Shown here in pieces: positions 1 to 9,123 of a DNA stretch of 64,000 nucleotides. The DNA lies in the NCBI RefSeq assembly GCF_000829455.1, contig NZ_JXAK01000024.1, forward strand, positions 1 to 64,000, in the 5' to 3' direction. Made by a program: the position numbers and the translations under genes. Below the pieces are notes generated by a model. That model made no database searches. It saw nothing but the letters and a program-made list of their open reading frames with translations, and was not told the origin of the DNA. The DNA is from Gordoniibacillus kamchatkensis. GTDB lineage: Bacteria > Bacillota > Bacilli > Paenibacillales > NBRC-103111. The first letter of the stretch is position 1. Each line of letters starts with the position of its first letter.

Positions 1-57
1 GCGCTGAAAAAGAGCATGCAGTATCGTGAGCAGGAAAGGATGAAGCGCCGTGATTAA
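1..57 (+). CDS. C-terminal end of a conjugation-operon protein (partial)
   Basis: An open frame runs in from the left edge and ends with TAA at 55-57, giving 18 residues rich in Lys/Arg/Glu (ending ERMKRRD). It overlaps the GTG start of the VirB4 gene by 8 bp, the spacing expected of translationally coupled conjugation genes. In Firmicutes ICEs the gene before the VirB4 ATPase is usually a small PrgI/TcpE-like membrane protein, so that is the inferred identity. The visible tail is too short to prove it. Confidence 0.4.
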   Translation, partial: ALKKSMQYREQERMKRRD

Positions 58-2374
58 AACGCTCAGACGCATCATCAAGCAGGACAAGGAACGATTTGTC
101 ATCCCGAAAGGCGTTCAGCAAGTCATCCCGATTCGCGCCCTTTGGCCGGACGGGATTTTTTTTGTCGGCAACAAGTTCTCCAAATCGTACCGGTTCGAGG
201 ATATCAACTACGCCGTAGCGTCCAGGGAAGACAAGGAAGCAATGTTTTTGTCTTATTCCGAGCTGCTCAATTCCTTTGACAGCGGAGCGACCACGAAAAT
301 TACAATCCATAACCGGCGTTTGAATCGGGCCGATTTTGAAAGCTCGATTCTGATTCCGCTTCGGGAGGACCATCTCGATGTGTACCGGCAAGAGTACAAC
401 GAGATGTTGCTCGCAAAGGCCATCGGCGCGAACGGCACGATTCAGGAAAAGTACGTTACCATTTCGGTCGTCAAGAAAAATGTGGAGGAAGCCCGTCAAT
501 ATTTCGCGAGGGTCGGAACCGAATTGATGTCGCATTTTTCCCGTCTCGGTTCCAAATGTATCGAACTGGATGCAACCGACCGTCTGCGCATTTTCCATGA
601 TTTCTTTCGGATCGGCGAGGAAGCGGATTTTCGTTTCCATTTGTCCGAAACGGTGCGCAAGGGGCATGATTTCAAGGACTACATTTGCCCGGATACGTTC
701 GAGTTTGAAAAAGATCATTTTCGGATGGGCAATTTTTATGGCCGTGTCATCTTTCTGCGGGAATACGCCAGCTATATTAAGGACAGCATGGTATCCGAGC
801 TTTGCGAACTGAACCGGAATTTGCTGCTGTCGCTGGATATTATCCCGATTCCGACCGACGAGGCCGTTCGCGAGGTGGAGAGCCGTTTGCTCGGCGTGGA
901 GACGAATATCACGAATTGGCAGCGGCGACAAAACCGGAACAACAATTTTTCCGCCGTGGTTCCTTACGATATGGAGCAGCAACGCAAAGAGAGCAAAGAA
1001 TTTCTGAACGACCTGACTACCCGCGACCAGCGGATGATGTTCGGCCTTCTGACGATGGTCCATATCGCGGACAGCAAGGAGCAGCTCGACAGCGATACGG
1101 AGGCGCTGCTCACAACCGCCCGCAAGCATTTGTGCCAGTTTTCCACGCTGACCTACCAGCAAATGGACGGTCTGAATACGGCGCTCCCCTACGGCTTGCG
1201 GAAGGTTCAAGCTTTGCGGACGTTAACGACGGAAAGCACGGCTGTCTTTATTCCGTTTCGGGCGCAGGAAATCGTGCATCCGGGCGGCATTTACTACGGA
1301 CAAAATGTGATCAGCAAAAACATGATTATTGCCAACCGCAAGCAATTGCTGAACGGAAACAGCTTTATCCTCGGCGTATCCGGTTCCGGCAAAAGCTTTA
1401 CCGCGAAACGGGAAATCGTCAACCAGATGCTGGCCAGCGACGACGATATGATTCTGATCGACCCGGAAAGGGAATACTCCGCGCTGGTGAACGCATTGGG
1501 CGGCGAGACGATTCATATATCTGCCACTTCGCCCAACCATATCAATGCGATGGATATGAATCGGCAATATGGCGACGGTGCCAATCCGATCATTCTCAAG
1601 TCGGAATTCGTCCTCTCGCTTTGCGAGCAGTTGATTGGCGGATACCATCTGGGAGCCAAAGAAAAGTCGCTCATTGACCGCTGCACCGCCAGCGTGTACA
1701 GGAAGTATTTGCAGAGCAACTATAAGGGACAGCCGCCGACGCTTCAGGACTTTCGTACGGAGCTGCTCAAGCAATCGGAGCCGGAAGCGCAGGACATCGC
1801 GCTTGCGATCGAACTGTTTACTTCCGGCAGTCTGAACACGTTCGCCAAACCGACCAATGTCAATGTCCATAACCGGCTCATCTGCTACGACATTCTCGAT
1901 CTGGGCAAACAGCTTCTCCCGATCGGCATGCTGGTTGTCCTGGACAGCATCCTGAATCGGATTACACAAAATCGGGCCAAAGGCAAAAATACGTTTATCA
2001 TTATCGACGAAATCTATCTTCTGTTCCAGCATGAATACAGCGCCAACTTTCTGTTCACGCTTTGGAAGCGCGTCCGAAAGTATGGCGCTTTTTGTACGGG
2101 CATTACGCAAAACGTGGATGATTTGCTGCAAAGCCATACGGCCCGGACCATGCTCGCGAACAGCGAATTTATCGTCATGCTGAATCAGGCAGCTACCGAC
2201 CGGGTAGAGCTTGCCGAGCTTCTTAATATTTCGGAACTGCAACTCTCTTATATCACCAATGTTGACGCCGGGAATGGATTGATGAAGGTAGGCAGCTCCC
2301 TTGTGCCGTTTACCGACAAGTTCCCGCGGCATACGAAGCTGTATAGTCTGATGACGACGAAGCCCGGGGAGTAA
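50..2374 (+). CDS. VirB4/TraE-like conjugative transfer ATPase
   Basis: This 774-residue protein fits the cytoplasmic VirB4-family ATPase that powers DNA transfer and pilus or mating-channel assembly in type IV secretion of Gram-positive ICEs. A Walker A motif GVSGSGKS lies near residue 442 and a Walker B stretch FIIIDE near residue 649, followed by a conserved arginine-rich helix (LWKRVRKYG) and a TQNVDDLL segment typical of VirB4/HerA-FtsK ATPases. The N-terminal 400 residues are the usual VirB4 CagE-like region. The GTG start at 50 overlaps the upstream gene, so it belongs to the same operon. The length is normal for the family and the frame is intact. No relaxase or coupling protein is visible in the window, so this is the right part of a transfer module running in from the left. 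Confidence 0.9.
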   Translation: MIKTLRRIIKQDKERFVIPKGVQQVIPIRALWPDGIFFVGNKFSKSYRFEDINYAVASREDKEAMFLSYSELLNSFDSGATTKITIHNRRLNRADFESSILIPLREDHLDVYRQEYNEMLLAKAIGANGTIQEKYVTISVVKKNVEEARQYFARVGTELMSHFSRLGSKCIELDATDRLRIFHDFFRIGEEADFRFHLSETVRKGHDFKDYICPDTFEFEKDHFRMGNFYGRVIFLREYASYIKDSMVSELCELNRNLLLSLDIIPIPTDEAVREVESRLLGVETNITNWQRRQNRNNNFSAVVPYDMEQQRKESKEFLNDLTTRDQRMMFGLLTMVHIADSKEQLDSDTEALLTTARKHLCQFSTLTYQQMDGLNTALPYGLRKVQALRTLTTESTAVFIPFRAQEIVHPGGIYYGQNVISKNMIIANRKQLLNGNSFILGVSGSGKSFTAKREIVNQMLASDDDMILIDPEREYSALVNALGGETIHISATSPNHINAMDMNRQYGDGANPIILKSEFVLSLCEQLIGGYHLGAKEKSLIDRCTASVYRKYLQSNYKGQPPTLQDFRTELLKQSEPEAQDIALAIELFTSGSLNTFAKPTNVNVHNRLICYDILDLGKQLLPIGMLVVLDSILNRITQNRAKGKNTFIIIDEIYLLFQHEYSANFLFTLWKRVRKYGAFCTGITQNVDDLLQSHTARTMLANSEFIVMLNQAATDRVELAELLNISELQLSYITNVDAGNGLMKVGSSLVPFTDKFPRHTKLYSLMTTKPGE

Positions 2375-2389
2375 TGAATAAACAGCAGT

Positions 2390-2421
2390 AAGCGGCTGAT
2401 CGCAAACATGAACAGCCGCTT
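2390..2421 (+). terminator. Hairpin after virB4, terminator-like
   Basis: A 9-bp perfect stem (AAGCGGCTG pairing with CAGCCGCTT, 14-nt loop) begins about 15 bases after the VirB4 stop. No strong T tract follows, so it may act as an RNA stabiliser or weak terminator. The same arm sequence recurs in the hairpin at 26713-26736 ahead of another ICE gene, which supports both segments deriving from one element. Confidence 0.45.
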
Positions 2422-2604
2422 CTGTTGTAACGGAACAATCATGAAGTGAACCAAGGCGAATCCGACGAAAGGCAAGGAATTGGACCATTTCTGTCGAATA
2501 TGTCCGTAATGTGGCCATGATCGGCGAAGATTGCAAATGAATTGACGATTTTTTACTGTTTGTTACTGGTGTCTTTCAATAGGCGTGCGAAGGAGGCAAG
2601 CCCA

Positions 2605-3171
2605 ATGATTCGTGTGTTGCTCGTGGATGATGAAGAAGATGCACTCAATCTGTTAGAGATTTTGCTTGGGCAAATAGGGGATGTCAAGGTCGTCGGAAGG
2701 TTTGTGAATCCGATTCGGGCGATAGAAGCTTTGGACACGACGCCTGTGGACGCCGTTTTCCTGGATAACCAGATGCCGGGCATGACGGGCATGGAGGCGG
2801 CGAGGAAAATGAGGGCAATCCAGCCCCAAATGCCGATTGTGTTTACGACGGCGTACGCGGAGTATGCGGTGGAAGCGTTTGAAATTCAATCGACCGACTA
2901 TCTGCTGAAGCCGATTACGATGAACAGGCTGCAACATGCGGTATTGCGCATCAAGCAAGCCGTATCCGCGGTTCGGGCCCGCCCGGACGCAAGCGTCCAC
3001 CCATTAATCCGATGTATGGGGGGATTTTCCATTGGGCTTCCTCATGTCGACAACAGGCTGCTCCCTTGGAAAACGAACAAGGAAAAAGAAGTCTGCGCTT
3101 TTTTGAACATATCAGAATTTATAACTTTTCGGGTGAAGTTCAGGTTTCATCCATTTCGTTTTTTCTGGTAA
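2605..3171 (+). pseudogene. Response regulator, REC domain plus start of a SARP/BTAD-like output domain, truncated by an IS
   Basis: An AGGAGG ribosome site at 2591-2596 sets the ATG at 2605. The first 120 residues form a receiver domain: acidic pair D8/D9, phospho-acceptor D54 in LDNQMPG, the switch Thr in FTTAY, and the Lys of LLKP. After a linker the sequence IRCMGGFSIGL followed by PWKTNKEKE resembles the start of a bacterial transcriptional activator (SARP-type) winged helix seen in many Paenibacillus response regulators. About 20 residues later it turns into unrelated sequence and stops, just before an IS91-family transposase start. The most economical reading is that an IS91-type insertion or deletion removed the DNA-binding domain and any partner kinase. 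It is probably non-functional. Confidence 0.75.
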
Positions 3172-3180
3172 TTTGAACGT

Positions 3181-3653
3181 ATGGAACCGAACATCCTAAA
3201 GCGAATTTTTTTCGATGAACATGGCCATTGGGACAAGTTTGTCCGGAAGAATGAAGGAAGGATCCGAGCGAATGTCCTGAAAGAGGTCGCCAAGTTCCGT
3301 GATTGCGGGAATCCAAAGAATGGGTTTAAGCTGCTGGTGTGTGAAGGATGCCATGACCTGCGGCTTGTTCCGTATCGCTGCAAAGGGAGATTCTGCACGA
3401 CCTGTTCATGCGGCGAGACAGAAGAGTGGAGCAGGCTGCTCGAGGAAGATGTATTTCAGGTCAATCATCGTCATGTGATCATGACAATAGACGAAGGACT
3501 TCGAGAGATCTTCTTAAAGCACCGTCACCTGCTCAAGGAGTTTATGGATGAAGCGGTTTCGTAAAGGAATACTTCGAAAAGAAACATAAAATCACCCCAG
3601 GAATCATTGCGGGGTTACATACATTCGGCTCGAGATTGAACTTCAACCCGCAC
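3181..3653 (+). pseudogene. IS91-family transposase fragment (zinc-binding N-terminus)
   Basis: The ORF from 3181 encodes the N-terminal zinc-binding domain of IS91-type transposases, with cysteine pairs CEGCHD and CTTCSC and the sequence VNHRHVIMTID. It stops after about 127 residues. The next bases encode another piece of the same transposase in another frame (KEYFEKKHKITPGI... then FNPHVH, close to the family HUH-like region), showing an internal deletion plus frameshift. The match ends near 3653, where S-layer protein sequence begins. IS91 elements transpose by rolling circle and leave no target duplication, consistent with the abrupt one-sided junctions here. Confidence 0.75.
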
Positions 3654-5409
3654 GTACACAGTCGACCGCTCCGTTGTCCGGATCGATCTGCCCGCGAACC
3701 TCCAATATGACACCGCCTATTACGTCACGATGGACGAGGGAGCGTTTACCGACAGGGCAGGTCATGAGATCGCGGAGATTTCGGACAAATCGATGTGGGC
3801 GTTCTCGACGGTTCCGGCGACGACGGTTGTGTTGACGGCGACAGCGGGCAATCGTCAGGCCGGATTAAGCTGGAATGCGATCCCCGAGGCGAATGCCTAT
3901 GAAGTGTATCAAAGATTGGCAAGCGGCACGTATGGGGACTCGCCGGTCGCAACGGTCACCGATGCCGTCTACAGCGCGGCGTATACGGCCACGGGCCTGA
4001 CGAACGGGACAACTTATTATTTCAAAGTCAGGGCGATGAATGCCGGCGAAGAGGTAGCCGTTTCCAACGAAGCGAGCGCGACGCCGAGATCGCCATCCGG
4101 CGGCGGGAGCAGCACACCCGCGCAACCAACGGCTCCGCCGGAGCCGGAGACCGCCAATAAAGGAGCGGATGTGCTCGTCAACGGCAAGGTGGAAAACGCG
4201 GGTACTGCAACCACAACGAAACGAAACGACCAAACCGTAACCACGATAACCATTGACCAGAAAAAACTGGATGACAGGCTCGCGGCGGAAGGTCAAGGCG
4301 CCGTTGTCACGATTCCGGCGAACGCCAAATCCGATGTGGTCGTCGGCGAATTGAACGGCCAAATGGTCAAAAACATGGAGGACAAGCAAGCGGTTCTGGA
4401 GATCAAAACAGACCGCGCCGCCTATACATTGCCAGCGCAGCAAATCAACATCAGCGCCGTATCCGATCAGATCGGGAAATCGGTGGCTTTGCAGGACATC
4501 AAGGTGCAGGTCGAAATCGCCGCACCGGCAGCCGATACGGTGAAAGTCGTAGAGAACGCGGCGGCCAAAGGAACGTTTACCCTGGTCGCCTCGCCGCTCG
4601 ACTTTACGGTAAAAGCCGCGTATGGTGATACCGTCATCGAAGTGTCGAAGTTTAACGCTTACGTGGAGCGTACCATTGCCATTCCGGACGGCGCGGATCC
4701 GGCCAGGATCACGACAGGCGTCGTCGTCGAACCGGACGGAACCGTGCGGCACGTGCCGACCAGGATCATCCTGATCGACGGCAAATATTACGCCAAAATC
4801 AACAGCCTGACGAACAGTACGTACACAGTCGTATGGCAACCGCTCGAATTTGGCGATGTAGCAAATCATTGGGCGAAAGATGCCGTCAATGATATGGGAT
4901 CGCGCATGATCATCGAGGGTACAGGCAATGGCATGTTTAGTCCTGACCGGGACATTACCCGCGCTGAGTTTGCAGCGATCATCGTTCGCGGATTGGGGCT
5001 TAAGCTGGAGAATGAGACTACACCATTCTCGGACGTGAAGGTAGCAGATTGGTACAACAGTGCCGTTAACACAGCATATGCTTATCACTTGATCAATGGG
5101 TTTGAAGACGGCACCTTCCGGCCGAATGACAAGATCACGCGCGAACAGGCGATGATCATCCTCTCCAAAGCGATGGCGATCACCGGACTGAAAGCCAAAC
5201 TGACGGTTCACTCGGCAGACGCAACACTTCGTCCGTTTGGCGATGCAGCAGGAGTATCCTCATGGGCGATCAGCAGCATTACCGACTGTGTGCAGGCTGG
5301 CATCGTATCGGGAAGAAGCGGTACAGAGCTTGCTCCTAAAGCCTTCATCACTAGAGCCGAGGTTGCGGCAATGGTCGAGCGACTGCTTCAAAAGTCTGAC
5401 CTGATATAA
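3654..5409 (+). pseudogene. S-layer/cell-wall protein: Ig-like end, fibronectin III, linker, three SLH domains; N-terminus lost
   Basis: The frame is open from the IS91 junction near 3654; the ATG at 3730 lies inside a domain and has no ribosome site. In order there is the end of an Ig-like (Big_5-type) domain (TVVRIDLPANL ... MDEGAFTD), a fibronectin type III domain (residues about 35-120 from the ATG), a Pro/Gly/Ser linker, a large beta-rich region, and three C-terminal SLH repeats with the usual DV..HWA and ITRAEFA signatures. SLH domains bind pyruvylated secondary cell-wall polymer, so the intact ancestor was an exported surface protein. No signal peptide remains, so the product could not be exported. 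It is a decayed gene left by the IS91 event. Confidence 0.8.
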
Positions 5410-5959
5410 GATTGTTTTCGAAATGGTCTTGACTTATAACGGCCGTCTAAATCCAGATATTCGTTGGATTGAGCTCCCAAATTGGTGTCGTGAGCACAGG
5501 TGAATCAAAAGTATGACAAGTCCTTCAAAAAATCGTTTTGGGGTCAATATGCGGTATCCGTCTTTACAGCTGACGGATACCTTGGTTTCCGTCAGCTTGG
5601 TGAAGGGATACGTTTTCCTGAATGGCGACAATGGGAAAACTTCAACGAGAACATTACGCAGAACCGCACTCCTGTAAGGAACGCAGAATCCGATTAAGTG
5701 GTTCGCCGTTCGGTCATCTCTCGCTGTAGGCAGACACAGTCGAAATTAAAAGGCGCCATCAACAAAGAATTGGAGATAATGTACTGTAAGCAAATGGTTA
5801 TGCAATAAAAAAGCGACGAGCAACCGCAGCACATGAATCGTCCCGGTTCCGTTCAGGATATAAGTCCGTTGGTTCTCAACATCGTCAATGGATACGTGAA
5901 CCGTTTTGTCAGGAACCTCATAAAGGGCATTTGCTGCTTCAGGAGGAGGAATACGTCGC
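5410..5959. other. No confident gene
   Basis: A short + strand reading frame at 5500-5697 and several frames on the opposite strand exist, but none has a ribosome site or a recognisable domain. The block lies between two IS91-family fragments and is probably scrambled remnant DNA. Confidence 0.5.
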
Positions 5960-6287
5960 GTAAACCCTAATCGATCGTAAAGATCACATGTCGATGATTG
6001 ACCTGAAACACATCTTCTTCTAGTAGACGAGCCCATTCTTCTGTCTCCCCGCAGGAACAGGTTGTGCAAAAGCGTCTTTTGCAGCGATACGGAACAAGCT
6101 TCAAATCATGGCAGCCTTCACAGGCCATTAACTTAAAACCATTTTCTAAGTTTCCGCATTCCCGGAACTTTTCGACTTCTTCGAGGACATTGGGATGAAG
6201 CTTGTCCTTGTGCTTGGCACTAAATTGATCCCAATGCTGATGTTCATCAAAGAAAATCTGCTTCAGCACATTTGTCTCCATAGTCAT
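5960..6287 (-). pseudogene. Second IS91-family transposase fragment
   Basis: On the minus strand the ORF starting at 6287 encodes the same zinc-binding N-terminus as the fragment at 3181 (CEGCHD, RRFCTTCSCGE, VNHRHVIFTID). It ends at a TAG, after which the frame continues for a few related residues (GLRDVFL) before similarity is lost. It is an independent, diverged copy in opposite orientation. The two copies are inverted repeats about 2.5 kb apart around the SLH remnant, so recombination between them is possible. Confidence 0.75.
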
Positions 6288-6360
6288 ACCTTATCAAAAA
6301 CAAAAATAAGGTGGAAGTCCTTCTCCCACCTCGGAAATTTATAAATTCTATAATGTCGAA

Positions 6361-6405
6361 AAAAGTCAATCTTACAAAACAAACGTTTTGTACAGATTGA
6401 CTTTT
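6361..6405. terminator. Long perfect hairpin between IS remnants
   Basis: A 20-bp stem (12 bp AAAAGTCAATCT plus 8 bp TACAAAAC, with one unpaired C on the right arm) closes on the 4-nt loop AAAC. It is bounded by A and T tracts on both sides, so it could be a bidirectional intrinsic terminator or the end structure of a mobile element. Confidence 0.5.
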
Positions 6406-6531
6406 GCTTTTAGACTTTTCTCGACACGATTTTCCAACTAATTCTCTTTTTCTCATTGAAAGAAGCCTTGATGATAATATAAACAGGAACAATTGTCCTA
6501 TTATTAAGAGATTTTAAATGAAAATATAAAA

Positions 6532-6555
6532 AACAAAAGTATCATTTTGTTATGT
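6532..6555 (+). repeat. Left 24-bp inverted repeat of the recombinase cassette
   Basis: The repeat begins AACAAAAGTATC and is the exact reverse complement of 7357-7380. It could be a recombinase core site or a transposon end. Confidence 0.85.
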
Positions 6556-6657
6556 GTTTTGTGAAAAATAGACTATTGCTGTCGCAAATTATAAAACATT
6601 TGAAGCAATAATTCCAGCAATTTCGTCAATAATTTCACCAGAATTAGACAAAAAGCA

Positions 6658-7219
6658 CTAAAGAGAAAATGTCTCCAAGGCTTCATCTACCATGTCATCG
6701 TTAATTCCTATGTATCTTAAGGTAACCGATGGACTGGAATGTCCAAAAATATATTGCAGCATCGCTACATCCTTAAAACGTTGATAAAAATGATAACCGA
6801 ATGTTTACGTAATGTATGAGTTCCTATAGCTCCTTCAACATTACATGCTTTTGCAGCATCATGAATAATTTGCCATGCCTGTACTCGATGTATAGGTTTC
6901 CCTCCTTTTCTGGAGGGAAACAAATAATCTGAATCTGCAAGGTTTTTCGTGTATTTTTCAATTTCTTTTCTTAAAGCGTTTGTAATAATAATTTTCCTTG
7001 AATTTCCGGTTTTCTTTTCTCTTACTTTTAAATGCTTGGTATATACCACATCCAAAACTTTTAAAGGGAGTATATCGCTTATTCTTAACCCGGAATTAAT
7101 TCGAAAACAAATAAGAAATAATCGCGATAAGATCGTGGTAGCAAATAATTTTTAATTTCTTGAATTTTGTCCAAATCACGTATTGGTTCAACTGCATTTG
7201 CTCCATGTCTTGCTGCCAT
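6658..7219 (-). pseudogene. Short tyrosine recombinase/integrase, frameshifted
   Basis: Reading the minus strand from the ATG at 7219 (MAARHGANAVEP) to the TAG at 6658 with two frame changes gives about 187 residues. That is the usual length of a compact Firmicutes integrase family lacking a large N-terminal core-binding domain. Catalytic elements are visible: Arg in SGLRISDILPL, the HTLRK box (HxxR), the GHSS histidine and the LRYIGI tyrosine near the C-terminus. One frame break lies at an A run just after HTLRK near 6800, and another near 7095 before the SGLRIS segment. If the breaks are real the enzyme is dead. If they are sequencing errors in homopolymers, the gene may be active on the flanking inverted repeats. 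Confidence 0.75.
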
Positions 7220-7356
7220 TTTTTTATACACCTCAAAATTATGCTTAGATATAATGTTAAATTCAATAAGTTCGATTAAAATCCTTCCTTATTTATTCTT
7301 ATTACGAAATATAAGTTTAATATAAGGGTTTTAGTTTCATTTGAGATCATATTTAA

Positions 7357-7380
7357 ACATAACAAAATGATACTTTTGTT
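7357..7380 (-). repeat. Right 24-bp inverted repeat of the recombinase cassette
   Basis: It is the exact reverse complement of 6532-6555, and lies upstream of the recombinase start where it may also overlap its promoter. Confidence 0.85.
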
Positions 7381-7633
7381 CTGTTCGAAAGGGTTGGGAT
7401 GTCCAATTTAGTAGTGTGAAATACCAAGGGAAGTAGATCTCCTTTCAGGATTTTATCCATGAATTCATGAAAAGTATAGTTTGTGGAACTGTGATGTTGG
7501 CGATCGCATTAAATAGCCAATCTCCTGGATGATAGATTCTCGAAACGAGAATATCCCGATTACCTCAAGGCATTTGTGTATACAGACGCTATGAATATGC
7601 CCTTTTCGAAGTTTCAGGATAATAGCTCTAAAA

Positions 7634-8377
7634 GTGACATTCTTTTTTGATCCTCCTCTAAAGATGATTGAACTCATTATTAAAATCATATCGTCGTTTT
7701 CCCTGTCAAGAAGAACCGGGAATGATACATTACTCGCAAAGTGGGTTGATTATGTGGAGGAAATTTATGTTAAATTTTTATTCGAATTATTATCAAAGGA
7801 TTTAGAAACATACCATCATTCCTTGCGCGTTGGGAATATGGCTAATATATTTGCTGATCAACTTAACTTTAGTAATGAACAAAAACAAAAATTAATAATC
7901 GGTTGCTGTCTTCATGACTGCGGAAAAATTTTGATTTCGAATGAAGTGTTAAATAAAGAAGGATCATTGACCCCGAAGGAATGGGAGGTAATGAAATGTC
8001 ATCCCATTATGGGAATGAGGTTATTGTTGGCGGAAGGAGACATCGACGAAGAGATCATCGACATTGTGAAGTTTCATCATGAACGGCTAGATGGGTTGGG
8101 ATATCCGTTTGGAATGAAAGGGGAAGAAATCCCTATTCATGCTAGGATTTGCACAATCATTGACGCTTACGACAGTATGCTGTCAAATCGAGCATACCGT
8201 AAGGGAATCTCTCCTTTAAAGGCAAGGGAAGAACTTTTGAAACATTGCACTACACAATTTGATGAATTTTATGTTCGGGAATTTTTAAGTATCCCCGAAC
8301 ACTTACTTGAAACTAGAGAAATAGGGTGTGAACTAAAAGACTATTACTCTATAAACACATTACAGACGAGAGGGTGA
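7634..8377 (+). CDS. HD-GYP domain protein, probable c-di-GMP phosphodiesterase
   Basis: The protein is almost entirely one HD-GYP domain, the metal-dependent phosphodiesterase fold that hydrolyses cyclic di-GMP. The HD pair is in CLHDCGK and the signature HHERLDGLGYP is canonical, as is the DAYDSMLSNRAYRK helix. No sensory domain or membrane segment is present, so it should be cytosolic. The start is uncertain: GTG 7634 or ATG 7664 (MIELII), neither with a good ribosome site. It sits just outside the chemosensory cluster, and a second HD-GYP gene lies at the other end (22893), suggesting the chemosensory pathway and c-di-GMP turnover were acquired or work together. Function is inferred from intact catalytic motifs. 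Confidence 0.85.
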   Translation: MTFFFDPPLKMIELIIKIISSFSLSRRTGNDTLLAKWVDYVEEIYVKFLFELLSKDLETYHHSLRVGNMANIFADQLNFSNEQKQKLIIGCCLHDCGKILISNEVLNKEGSLTPKEWEVMKCHPIMGMRLLLAEGDIDEEIIDIVKFHHERLDGLGYPFGMKGEEIPIHARICTIIDAYDSMLSNRAYRKGISPLKAREELLKHCTTQFDEFYVREFLSIPEHLLETREIGCELKDYYSINTLQTRG

Positions 8378-8737
8378 TCTTCTCAGTACTTGGGAGTTTA
8401 GCGATAAAGAAGTGCAATGCTTTGGTAACAAATGTGCCAACAAAATGACGCAGAGGTGAAATTCAAATGTTGAACTCTGTAAATCCTGTTGGAGGTGATT
8501 TCGGTCATTTTGGTGTTATTGATTGTCTCTTGGATTTATACGATTTAGACCTGTTTTCTTAAAATGTCCTATTTGAATCTCTGAGAGTCTAATTCCCGGC
8601 AGCTTGCTTCGGAGAGCTTCATTTATGTGGCAGGCGAACTTTGTCAAACACGTGGCTTTTCAGTAAAAGACAGTGTGTTTCATGACAGTTTGAAAGATTG
8701 TTTTCATAAACCGAAAAATCAAAAACGAGGGCTACAA
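8378..8737. other. Intergenic stretch, no gene seen
   Basis: About 360 bases of AT-rich sequence contain no ORF with a ribosome site. I looked for a c-di-GMP (GEMM) riboswitch because of the HD-GYP context and saw no convincing conserved core. Confidence 0.5.
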
Positions 8738-8965
8738 ATGCAACAGATTACCGACGAGGAATTATTAAAGTTATTAAAGAACATGGAAAGCGAATTCTAT
8801 ACATTAGCTGAAATTCATAAATCCTTAGTCCAAAGCAATATACAAACGACTATAGAGGAACTGCGTAAAAGGATTTATTTATTATTTCGTGATGGATACT
8901 TGGGGAATGAACCGACGGGAGATGGTGTTAATGTGTACTTTATCATCTATTGTCCCGATTACTAA
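8738..8965 (+). CDS. Small hypothetical protein, possibly a winged-helix regulator
   Basis: Translation from the ATG at 8738 gives 75 residues (MQQITDEELLKLLKN...). The helix-rich layout ending in a short Gly/Asn-containing hairpin (RDGYLGNEPTGDGVN) looks like a small winged helix, but no family is recognised. A weak GAGG precedes the start. An upstream in-frame start at 8627 would extend it, but that part has no ribosome site and poor codon use. It is the last gene before the MCP and could be a regulator of the cluster; that is guesswork. Confidence 0.45.
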   Translation: MQQITDEELLKLLKNMESEFYTLAEIHKSLVQSNIQTTIEELRKRIYLLFRDGYLGNEPTGDGVNVYFIIYCPDY

Positions 8966-9123
8966 AGCCATACAGTACATAAAATCCGCATCGCTTATTC
9001 GTTAAATTATTAAGGCCAGTACTTACTCTGCGATGCTTAGACGATTATTAGCTTAGCAGCAATGAATATACTGAGCCTAATAATAAACTGAAATTACTTA
9101 TACCTTGGGAGGCGTATCGTTTT

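Larger units (their letters stand above)
6532..7380 (-). mobile_element. 849-bp tyrosine-recombinase cassette bounded by 24-bp perfect inverted repeats
   Basis: Bases 6532-6555 and 7357-7380 are exact reverse complements over 24 bp and stop matching outside and inside. They enclose only the recombinase gene, with about 100 bp beyond its stop and 137 bp before its start. No target-site duplication is visible. The arrangement suits either a minimal mobile element or an invertible segment acted on by its own recombinase. Both readings are inference. Confidence 0.65.

Noticed and set aside
802-1677. 291-residue + strand ORF in a second frame of virB4
   Set aside because: It is low-complexity Arg/Gly/Ser-rich translation typical of an out-of-frame reading of the real gene.
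1223-2536. 437-residue minus-strand ORF opposite virB4
   Set aside because: It is antisense to an intact ATPase gene, has no recognisable domain and arises from the codon bias of the real gene.
3865-5211. 448-residue minus-strand ORF opposite the SLH gene
   Set aside because: It is a shadow of the GC-rich SLH coding frame, with no ribosome site and no domain.
8378-9123. c-di-GMP riboswitch controlling the chemosensory operon
   Set aside because: I looked because of the HD-GYP neighbours, but the conserved GEMM core and tetraloop receptor are not recognisable.
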